Shown: positions 56,689-64,000 of the stretch, piece after piece
Numbering within the stretch: position 1 is the first letter of the stretch
Layout: every line of letters begins with the position of its first letter
Position numbers and translations under genes: made by a program
Notes under the pieces: generated by a model
The model's database searches: none
What the model was told of the DNA's origin: nothing
What the model saw: only the letters and a program-made list of their open reading frames with translations
NCBI GenBank assembly: GCA_936432065.2
Contig: OW386285.2
Location: 183,148,301-183,212,300 of the forward strand
Source: Rutpela maculata
Lineage: Eukaryota; Arthropoda; Insecta; Coleoptera; Cerambycidae
DNA: 64,000 nt
Direction: 5' to 3'

Positions 56689-57914
56689 GGGATTGAGTTT
56701 GTTTGATTGTTATCCAAAAACATTTCATTGGGTAATCGATTGTCAGATCTTTTCAAATTGACAAATTTCCAAAAAGATTTTATATCACTCTGTATCGAAG
56801 ACTCCATAAAGGTTATGTAGTTCGTATAACATTGTTGCGAGAGAATTTTGCATCTGGATCTCAAAGTACTAAAATCATTATAGTTTTCAGGGCTGTTGCA
56901 AATCTTATACTTTTTGTGCGCCTTTTTCTTTAAAACAATCAAATTTATCAATTCAGGAGAAAACCACGGAGGAAATTTACTAGCTGATGATTTTTTTATA
57001 GGAACATATAACTCAAAAACACAGTAAAGAGCATCATAAAAGATATTCATCATAGAGTCTAATGATTTATCACTTAATAGGTCATCCCATGGGATGGCAC
57101 CTAAACACTCACAAATAGCGGCATAATTTGCATTCTTGAAATCATGATAGTACTCTTGAGCAGGATGGCTATTAGACGATTGATTGACCAGTTTTATAGT
57201 AGTTAGTAAGGGGGGGTGATTTAAATCAAGTGGAACTAAGTAGTCATCTGCATATTTTACTGGAAGTTCGTCATGAGAGAGAATCAAGTCTAACAAAACA
57301 CCTCTATCGTTGCGGACAACGTTGGCTTGGAATAAATTGTGATAAGAGCATATATTAGACAAAATTTCGATCGCTTCAATTTCATGTAATGGTGCAGTTG
57401 GTGTAGCACTTCCTGTGTAGGATAAGTTTTCTTTATTCCAAGTACAGTTGGGTAAGTTAAAGTCGCCAAATAGGTGCACTTTGGTATTAGGGAATCTTTC
57501 CATTATAGAGTCAATATCATCGCTGTACGTACGATAAGCATTTGGGGACGATCTCGGGGGTAGGTATATAACTCCAATAATATGTTTATTGCCTCTACCT
57601 AGGGAGACAAATAATTCTTCAAGAGATTGAGATGATTCTAGCTGAGAACTGCATATGGATTTGTGTATGGCAATAAGTACACCGCCTCCCCTATTGTAGA
57701 TACTGGATGTAGTTGACCGATCTTTTCTATAAATCATATAATTGTGTAAACCGATTTCGCTGTCTAAGATGTCCGAGGTTAACCATGTTTCTGTCAGGAT
57801 GATGACATCATAGGAGGAGGTTAAAACACTGCGTTGGAGTAAAGGAAGTTTAGTCCGCAAACCACGAACATTCTGGTAATAAATTAGCAGATCGCGTTCA
57901 ATGTTTTGTTCCAT
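56689..57914 (-). pseudogene. LINE G ORF2, endonuclease half
   Basis: A complete AP-endonuclease domain: IYYQNVRGLRTKLPLL (N), VIILTETWLTSDIL (E), RGGGVLIAIHKSI, HLFGDFNLPNCTW (D, N), LLDLILSHDEL, LDLNHPPLLTTIK (H-box, with N for the usual D). The linker follows to FLDNNQTNSIP, where LINE K is inserted. The frame then continues at 53661 as VIANLFAEYFASVYS. The start at 57914 lies 30 nt after the ORF1 stop. Confidence 0.87.
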
Positions 57915-57944
57915 GGGAGTATTCTTCCTTTGAGAATATAATTG

Positions 57945-59096
57945 CTATGCACTTTTTGTTTTCTTAGATTCAATTTCCAAAATTCGTTTGTAGCAAGGAC
58001 AGTTTGTGTCAGATGCTGAATGGTCGGTTTTTAATGATTTTTTTACTTTCTTATTTGTTTCAATGCAGTTAATACATTTCAATGTCTTAGATTTGCAATC
58101 GGAAGTTTTATGGGATCCAGCACAATTGAAGCAGGTAGAGTTATTTTCACATTTTGCTGCGATGTGACCATATCTGGCACATTTATAACATCTTACAATT
58201 GAGTAATATTCATGTACTACACACCTTCTCCAACCTATATTTAGTTTACCTAACTGACAAATTTTATTCTTTAAGGACACATCAACAGACAGTATTATGT
58301 TTCCCTTGTTACTTTGGCCTTTTTGGTTATATTTCGAGAGCACTGAGAGAGTCGACTCGTCATTTACATCAAGCTCATTTTGATCTTTTAAAGCTTCCGA
58401 TATAGTTTCATCGCTAGCAGTAATGTATTCCTCTTCAGCTCCTCGTATTATAATTTTTGGATTTTTTTGTCTGCCGTCAACTACACTATATTTATTTCCA
58501 AGCTCATTTTCTACTGTTTCTTTTAATTTTTGCTTCGAATTTGTGTTACCACAATTGATGATGACAGCTCCATCTCTTCCTTCTTTAATTTGTTCCACGG
58601 CAATAGCCATTTTTTTTGGGTCAATTTTCTCTTTCAGGTCGTTTTTTGTTTTGTCACTCTGTTGTTTCTCCTTAGGCTTTATAACTATTGTCTCACTATT
58701 ATTACTTGCAACACTAGCGTAAGTTACATTCTCTTTTATAATAGTTTGTTCACTTAATTGATTTTTCAACTTATTAATTAAGTCCCCTTGTAAAACAACT
58801 GTATCATTTTGCGTTAATAGATATTCCTGTAATTTTTTAAGCTCCTTTAGGAGGGTGTTCTCCATAGCTTTTAATTTTGTATCCACCAATTCATGCACAG
58901 AAGTGAATGAAAGGTGACATTTTTTACAGAAGTAATTTAAAACTCTGCTATTTTTTAATTGCAAAACTCTAATCTCGCTTGAAGATAATCGACAGCATTC
59001 TTGACACCATGGGTCATTGCAGAGGTCACATGCAAAAATGTCCTTACATTTGTCTGGTGGTTTATTACAGCAAATACATTTCATTTTAATTATCAA
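57945..59096 (-). CDS. LINE G ORF1: PHD-like finger, coiled coil, CCHC knuckles (383 aa)
   Basis: Uninterrupted 383-codon frame. Residues ~5-60 hold a Cys/His-rich PHD-like finger (CICCNKPPDKC, CDLCNDPWCQECC, YFCKKCHLSF). Residues ~70-120 are heptad-like (MENTLLKELKKLQEYLLTQN). A Jockey-type RNA-binding region follows (ENELGNKYSVVDGRQKNPKI), then zinc knuckles CYKCARYGHIAAKC and CFNCAGSHKTSDC and a Cys-rich end. Such proteins package LINE RNA. It combines the PHD-type N-terminus of CR1-like ORF1 with the CCHC knuckles of Jockey-like ORF1. It is intact although ORF2 is broken, so it could still be expressed. Confidence 0.82.
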   Translation of the reverse strand: MIIKMKCICCNKPPDKCKDIFACDLCNDPWCQECCRLSSSEIRVLQLKNSRVLNYFCKKCHLSFTSVHELVDTKLKAMENTLLKELKKLQEYLLTQNDTVVLQGDLINKLKNQLSEQTIIKENVTYASVASNNSETIVIKPKEKQQSDKTKNDLKEKIDPKKMAIAVEQIKEGRDGAVIINCGNTNSKQKLKETVENELGNKYSVVDGRQKNPKIIIRGAEEEYITASDETISEALKDQNELDVNDESTLSVLSKYNQKGQSNKGNIILSVDVSLKNKICQLGKLNIGWRRCVVHEYYSIVRCYKCARYGHIAAKCENNSTCFNCAGSHKTSDCKSKTLKCINCIETNKKVKKSLKTDHSASDTNCPCYKRILEIESKKTKSA

Positions 59097-59545
59097 ATTT
59101 TAAAATTTCCAAGACAGGACCAGTACATTGAAGTAAAAACACAGTGGAATGCCACTTCAAAGAAAGAAGTACAGCAAAAAACTGTTTATAGGTTGTTTGT
59201 GATTAGGAATTTAGGTTGTCTTTTTCACTTTTATGATGTAACTAATTGCACCAAGGCTTTAATTCCATTGATATTAAATTCACAAATATTTTCTGAACAG
59301 TTTGGTATAAACTTTGTCTATTATTTTACTTTTATTCCTGTTAAAAATATATTAACACTTGACAAATAAAACACTCACTCAGTCACACTTAATTTAAAGA
59401 TCTGATTAAATGAACCCAAATTTTTCTTAAAATTATAATATTCCATATTATTTCATAATTTTTGTGTGATTGTCCAAGTCACTATTGGTGCCGTTCAGGG
59501 CCCCGGTTATTTGCACCAGCTTTCTCTCTCTCAATGGCTGGTTAA

Positions 59546-59688
59546 CGGAGTCTACACACGATATAATTTGCCGAAGCCAACTTGGCCGGTATGCTTTGAA
59601 TATTGCTCAACTTTTACGAGTTGTCCCTGCAATCCACAAAGGATACCGACTAGGTTGGCTCCAGCAAATTATATCATGTGTAGACCCC
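59546..59688. mobile_element. 143-bp MITE with TTAA target
   Basis: TTAA at 59542-59545 and 59689-59692 flanks inverted ends CGGAGTCTACACACGATATA and the complement of GGGGTCTACACATGATATA. The arms match for about 35 bp. TTAA duplications are typical of piggyBac and Kolobok elements. Confidence 0.82.
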
Positions 59689-59717
59689 TTAAACCCCATC
59701 ATATTTTAATAACTTAA

Positions 59718-59843
59718 AACGTTGACTGCCAAGCAAAAAGGGAGAAAATATGTTTATTGGGCTGTTTCATTTCAAATAAATGCTTTTTTTATAAGCCTGC
59801 TGGTCCCGTGGAAGCACCATGGGATCAGCAGGCAGTCAACGTG
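59718..59843. mobile_element. 126-bp MITE with TTAA target
   Basis: TTAA at 59714-59717 and 59844-59847. Ends are AACGTTGACTGCC and GGCAGTCAACGTG. A strong internal hairpin (CCTGCTGGTCCC / GGGATCAGCAGG) lies near the right end. Confidence 0.8.
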
Positions 59844-59847
59844 TTAA

Positions 59848-60023
59848 CCCTTTCACTGCCAACCACACACAAGGTGCGTGCTTGGGTATTTCTGTTGGCG
59901 GCAGACCATGCACCTTGTGTGTGGTGATGTCTATTATTGTAACTATTATTCTTTGATATTATAACAAATAATTTTCCTCGGCTCCTTAGAGACAGTCATC
60001 AGAACAGAGTGGCACTGAATGGG
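59848..60023. mobile_element. 176-bp piggyBac-like MITE abutting the previous one
   Basis: TTAA (59844-59847, shared with the neighbour) and TTAG (60024-60027) flank ends CCCTTTCACTGCCA and the complement of CCCATTCAGTGCCA. Sub-terminal inverted repeats CACACACAAGGTGCGTG / CACCTTGTGTGTGG lie inside. The CCCTTT/CCCATT-GTGCC start is like piggyBac MITEs. Confidence 0.78.
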
Positions 60024-60060
60024 TTAGTATCTTAGTTTATCACTTTATTTAATGTTATAG

Positions 60061-60599
60061 TGCTGGGAGGAGAACGTGCTCAATAAGCCAAATCGAATGT
60101 TCAACTGAGTTAACTATTAACAGCGATTACTACACAAAAATTTTAGATAATAGCTGTCAATCACCGCTAATGATGGAAATATTTTCTGTAACTACTAAGC
60201 AGAGAGAATGTTGCAAAGTTAAGTTTCTAGAACTTTTTAATGCGGACATTGATGCTGTGGTTACCCTACTTCAGCATTCAATGAACTGGTTAGAAGAAAG
60301 GAAGTTCCGTGTTACAGGTAGTCGCTGTTATGAATTATTTACTTATTCAAAGGATGACTGGGAACGTAAATCAATAAATTATTTTTACCCAAAATCGTTC
60401 AGTAATAAATATGTTAAACATGGGTTAAAGTGGGAGAGTACTGCCAGAGAGGCGTTCATTGAAATGACAGGAATGGAAGTATTTGAATGCGGAATGGTTA
60501 TTTCAAATTCAAACCAATGGCTGGGATTTTCACCAGACGGTATAATATTTAGAGATGGACAGCCTGCTTACCTTTTGGAAATAAAATGTCTTTTTGAAG
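60061..60599 (+). pseudogene. YqaJ-type nuclease half of the SWIM-YqaJ gene, exon a
   Basis: The acceptor TTTAATGTTATAG ends at 60060. The frame is open throughout: RKFRVTGSRCYELFTYSKDD, FYPKSFSNKYVKHGLKWEST, then the catalytic block WLGFSPDGII (Asp) and AYLLEIKCLFEG (Glu-x-Lys). This is the D...ExK signature of the lambda-exonuclease/YqaJ fold, a 5'-3' DNA exonuclease family used in viral recombination and found in many arthropod genes of unknown role. The exon ends at 60599 before GTAATA. Confidence 0.75.
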
Positions 60600-60647
60600 G
60601 TAATATGCCAAAATAAATGTATTTAATGTAAAATCCCATTTTTGTAG
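60600..60647 (+). other. short intron in the YqaJ gene
   Basis: Begins GTAATATG and ends CATTTTTGTAG. Removing 48 nt joins LFE-G to ATRSITEAVKSA in frame. Confidence 0.6.
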
Positions 60648-60823
60648 GAGCTACAAGAAGTATTACGGAGGCTGTTAAATCAGCAACATTTATTTAAAAT
60701 GTCAATGGTCAATTGAAATTGAAAAAGCGACATAAATATTATGGACAAATTCAAATGGGAATGGCAGTATTAAATTTACATCGAACCTACTGTATGCTTT
60801 ATGCGTCATTTGATAACAGCATG
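60648..60823 (+). pseudogene. YqaJ-type nuclease, exon b (contains one stop)
   Basis: Encodes ATRSITEAVKSATFI, an in-frame stop, then NVNGQLKLKKRHKYYGQIQM and AVLNLHRTYCMLYASFDNSM. The KKRHKYYGQIQ...LYASFD pattern is the conserved second half of YqaJ domains. The exon ends at a consensus donor (GTAAGTAG at 60824). The stop and the SWIM-half frameshift indicate a pseudogene. Confidence 0.7.
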
Positions 60824-60854
60824 GTAAGTAGTAAAGAAATGAGAGTTCTGTGAC

Positions 60855-61140
60855 AATCCCCCACCACTTTTTAATCCCCCCTCCACTTTTCTCTAAGCCA
60901 CACCCTATCCCCTCCACTCTTTCAGAACCCCCCACCACTTTTTAATCCCCCCTCCATTTTTCATGAGCCACGCCCCATACCCTCCACTCTTTCGGAACCC
61001 CCCTCCATTTTTCATAAGCCACACCCCATCCCCTCCACTCTTTCAGAACCCGACTCCACTTTTCTCCAAGCCACGCCCCATCCCCTCCATTTTCAGTCCC
61101 CCTTCCATTTTCTCATAACCCCCCCACCACCATAATTGAA
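60855..61140 (+). repeat. C-rich minisatellite in the intron after YqaJ exon b
   Basis: Degenerate tandem units of CCCCTCCACTTTT / AGCCACACCCCATCCCCTCC / CTCTTTCAGAACCC. No coding. Confidence 0.75.
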
Positions 61141-61500
61141 ACCCCCACCTCCCATGCCTACCACCATTCAGAATCCCCTCTCCACGTCATCACCTTATCG
61201 GAAATGTCATAGGTTAGGCAGTACATATTTTACTACTTTATCATTATGTCCGTCTGTATGGATGTGTATCAGATGTAAAAGTGCATTAAAGGAATACACC
61301 ATAATTCAAACCTCCCACCTCACATCCCCACCATAATTCTGAACCCCCTTCCCTCCTCATCACCATGGAAGGGGTAATCGGAAATGTCATAGGTTGGACA
61401 GTACATATTTTACCACTGTTCCAAATACTTTATCTGTCTGTGTATGGATGTGTATCATATTAAAAGTGTATTAAAGGAATACATGAAAATCTGTCCCACC
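61141..61500 (+). repeat. ~190-bp tandem duplication
   Basis: Two copies share ATCGGAAATGTCATAGGTT, CAGTACATATTTTAC, TATGGATGTGTATCA and TTAAAGGAATACA, starting near 61198 and 61378. Confidence 0.75.
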
Positions 61501-61549
61501 ATCACCCATTGAGAGGAGTGTCATCCTTCCGCCTTCATCTTGTGTCATA

Positions 61550-62690
61550 TTTCAAGATATTTCAAAATATTGCACTACGTTACATCATCTTGCATAATAT
61601 TATGCAATATTGCATCACATTGCACCATACTTCAAATTTTACATCACCATTATCATATTTCAAGATATTTCAAAATATTACACCCTGTTACATCGTATTG
61701 CATAATATTACGCAATATTGCATCACATTGCACCATATTTAAAAAATTTACATCACCATTATCCTATTTCAAGATATTTCAAAATATTACACCATGTTAC
61801 ATCGTATTGCATAATATTATGCAATATTGCATCACATTGCACGATACTTCAAATATTACATCACCATTATCCTATTTCAAGGTATTTCAAAATATTGCAC
61901 CATGTTACATCATTTGCATAATATTACGCAATGTTGAATCACATTGCACCATACTTCAAATATTACATCACCATTATCCTATTTCAAGGTATTTCAAAAT
62001 ATTGCACAGTGTTACATCACCTTGCATAATATTACGCAATGTTGCATCACATTGCACCATAATTCAAATATTACATCACCATTATCCTATTCCAAGATAT
62101 TTCAAAATATTGCACCATGTTACATCATCTTGCATAATATTACACAATATTGCATCACATTACACCATATTGCAAATATTACATCACCGTTATCCTATTT
62201 CAAGGTATTTCAAAATATTGCACAATGTTACATCATCTTGCATAATATTACGCAATATTGCATCACATTGCACCATACTTCAAATATTACATCCCCTTTA
62301 CCATTTCAAGATATTTCAATATATTGCACCATGTTACATCGTATTGCATAATATTACACAATGTTGCATCACATTGCACCATACTTCAAATATTACACCA
62401 CCATTGCCCCATTTCAAGGTATTTAAAAATATTGCACCATGTTACATCATCTTGCATAATATTACGCAATATTGCATCACATTGCACCATACTTCAAATA
62501 TTACTTCCCCTTTATCCCATTTCAAGATATTTCAATATATTGCACCATGTTACATCATATTGCATAATATTGCACAATATTGCATCACATTGCACCATAC
62601 TTCAAATATTACATCGCCATTATCCTATTTCAAGGTATTTCAAAATATTGCACCATATTTCAAATATTACATCACCATTGTCCTATTTCA
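61550..62690 (+). repeat. ~108-bp satellite array
   Basis: About ten units of CATCACCATTATCCTATTTC ... AATATTGCACCATGTTACAT ... TTGCATAATATTACGCAATA. Unit starts near 61752, 61860, 61967, 62075 and 62183 give 107-108 bp. Because 108 is a multiple of three and the monomer lacks stops in some frames, long repetitive open frames appear on the plus strand; these are not genes. Confidence 0.9.
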
Positions 62691-62696
62691 AGGTAT

Positions 62697-62964
62697 TGTT
62701 AGCGGCCTGAGATTTGCAAGATCGACAGCTACCGCGGTGGGAGGCTGAGAGGCGCATTGTTTGGGTGATGACATCATCGTAAGTGCCTTCTCAGCAAAAA
62801 CATAGAACGCCATGAATTGGATTTGGCAGTGGAGAGACATTCGATATTCGATAGTAATGAATATAGCACGAGACATTGTTGATAATTAGTGTGTATTGCT
62901 TTATTTTATTATTATTATATTTATAATTTTCATTCATGTTTGCTTCTTTCTGATAACTCTTACA
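62697..62964 (+). repeat. 5' LTR of a second Ty3/gypsy element (Gypsy B)
   Basis: Begins TGTTAGCGGCCTGAG directly at the edge of the satellite and ends TAACTCTTACA. It is followed by TCTCAGAAGTGGGATAAA, the primer-site/leader phrase of many arthropod gypsy-type elements. The right LTR is outside the window. Confidence 0.75.
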
Positions 62965-63003
62965 TCTCAGAAGTGGGATAAAGAACAATCAACAAAACAA
63001 AAC

Positions 63004-63690
63004 ATGAATCGATTAAGTGACCAGTGGTCAACGCCGAGTTCATCCCGGGCCATAGTGAGTACACCTGTTGCTGCCGCAGAGCTGACGGAAAGGTCCCACA
63101 CCCCGCCGATGACAGTTGAACACATGCAGAGGCAAATCGAGCAGTTGAAGGAGGTTGTAAGTACAGGCTCATTTTTTGCTGATAAGTTTGTTAATCAAAG
63201 ACAAAATTGGTCTCTTTATAAAGATGACAGATTACTGTCTAATTTTGATCCAACCGATGATAATCAAAATATCAACGACTGGCTAAACAAAGTAAATGAG
63301 TGTGCACGTATGTATTATTGGGACGAGTTAACCACGATCTATTTAGCTTTGGGTAAATTAAAGGGGATTGCTAAAGTCTGGTATGATGGTTTAAAAACTA
63401 CGCAGTATTCGTGGGCTCAATGGGAAAATTTATAAAAAACCACATTTCCTAGCAAATTAAATTTTGGTCAATTGTTTCATGGCGCCGCGTCTTACAAAGC
63501 TCAAATTGGGCAAGATTTGCATGCATATTGCTTTACGAAATTGATTAAATTAAATAAGCTACGGCTACCATTAACAGACGAACAAATTATTGATGTCATT
63601 ATAGATGGAGTTCAGGATAACCCGACTAGGTTAACTTTGCGAGCAGCCAACTGCTCAGCATTCGTTGACTTTACAGCGTATATCAAAAAA
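63004..63690 (+). pseudogene. Gypsy B gag (one internal stop)
   Basis: Starts MNRLSDQWSTPSSSRAIVST. A coiled segment (VEHMQRQIEQLKEVV) and the capsid-like domain follow, with DDNQNINDWLNKVNECARMY, AKVWYDGLKTTQYSWAQWEN, a stop at 63433-63435, then in the same frame FGQLFHGAASYKAQIGQDLH and DEQIIDVIIDGVQDNPTRLT. This is the Ty3/gypsy Gag (retrotransposon gag) fold. A single nonsense change plus the LINE insertion disable it. The start was chosen at the methionine after the leader, not the earlier in-LTR one. Confidence 0.8.
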
Positions 63691-63692
63691 TT

Positions 63693-64000
63693 ATAATAAT
63701 AATAATAACTTTATTGTCGTATCATCTTATAAAGATATTGACAACGTCATATATTAGGTATAAAAGATGGAATAGCAATAATTAATAGGCAAGTATAACA
63801 GTAATAAACACTAAATGTAAAATCTTATGAATTAAATGATTAAAATAAATAAACAAATATAAATAAAACAGAGAGGTAACATATTCAAGGTGCGCAGCTA
63901 AAAATGTAAAAAACAATGCAATAATGCAGTTTAAACTACTTATTGTAGTATTCTTGGATAGAGTAAAAACAGTTGTCGAGAAGGTAGCCCTTTATATATT
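63693..64000 (-). mobile_element. LINE L 3' end (runs off the window)
   Basis: On the reverse strand, coding enters from the window edge as YIKGYLLDNCFYSIQEYYNK and stops at 63936-63938. This is the usual C-terminus of CR1/L2-like ORF2. A ~230-bp UTR and (TTA)n tail (63693-63708) follow. Confidence 0.75.

Larger units (their letters stand above)
51891..59400 (-). mobile_element. LINE G (Jockey-superfamily-like), near full-length, split by LINE K
   Basis: Reverse-strand element with an (AAAT)n tail at 51891-51912, ORF2 C-terminal half (52113-53661), LINE K insertion (53662-56688), ORF2 endonuclease (56689-57914) and ORF1 (57945-59096). The 5' UTR extends to perhaps 59400; the exact start and its TSD were not found. 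Confidence 0.85.
62697..64000 (+). mobile_element. Gypsy B (5' end only), interrupted by LINE L
   Basis: LTR, leader and gag are present up to 63692, where a reverse LINE with a (TTA)n tail is inserted. The remainder lies beyond the window edge. Confidence 0.75.

Noticed and set aside
61540..62748. 402-codon open frame across the 108-bp satellite
   Set aside because: The amino-acid repeat is a direct consequence of a stop-poor monomer with a length divisible by three. Other frames are also long and there is no start context or domain.

Overview
The window looks like repeat-dense, AT-rich nuclear DNA of an arthropod, most likely an insect. The evidence is Jockey- and CR1/L2-like LINEs, a Ty3/gypsy LTR element with 5-bp target duplications, spliceosomal intron signals, and many short palindromic DNA transposons. 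There is no bacterial-style operon, no rRNA and no intact tRNA gene. The species cannot be named from the sequence. Nearly everything recognisable is transposon-derived, and most elements are broken by younger ones, so target-site duplications (TSDs) give a relative insertion history.

Layout. 1-6.2 kb: small inverted-repeat elements, a 544-bp palindromic hAT-like element, a reverse-strand Jockey LINE fragment inside a tRNA-like element, and a decayed LINE. 6.23-12.71 kb: one Ty3/gypsy element (TSD GAGAG) carrying three later insertions: a reverse LINE, a LINE 3' end, and a hAT-like palindrome inside the integrase. 13.1-18.9 kb: a 5.8-kb fold-back element whose arms are tandem arrays of ~145-bp monomers grouped in fours (~590-bp higher-order units), flanked by TA. 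19.3-39 kb: one LINE (LINE B) whose ORF1 is split by a 12-kb nest (hAT-like palindrome; inside its left arm a tRNA-like element; inside that a Jockey LINE; inside that another LINE 3' end; and in the palindrome centre a second 8-bp-TSD element). Its ORF2 is split by a second 5.7-kb fold-back built of ~143-bp monomers.

41-48.7 kb: LINE D interrupted by LINE E, which is itself interrupted by another hAT-like palindrome. 49.5-50.1 kb: a 570-bp palindromic element. 50.4-60.8 kb: the only non-transposon-looking gene, a decayed SWIM zinc-finger/YqaJ-type nuclease. Its two halves are separated by 8.6 kb holding LINE G (with LINE K inserted) and a train of three TTAA-flanked MITEs. 60.85-62.69 kb: minisatellites and a ~108-bp satellite. 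62.7-64 kb: the start of a second gypsy element (LTR and gag) cut by a reverse LINE running off the window.

How the parts relate: no cellular pathway is encoded. The LINEs encode AP-endonuclease/reverse transcriptase plus zinc-finger ORF1 proteins. The palindromic elements encode nothing and would depend on transposases supplied elsewhere. Most ORFs carry frameshifts, stops or insertions; LINE G ORF1 (383 aa) is the longest apparently undamaged one.
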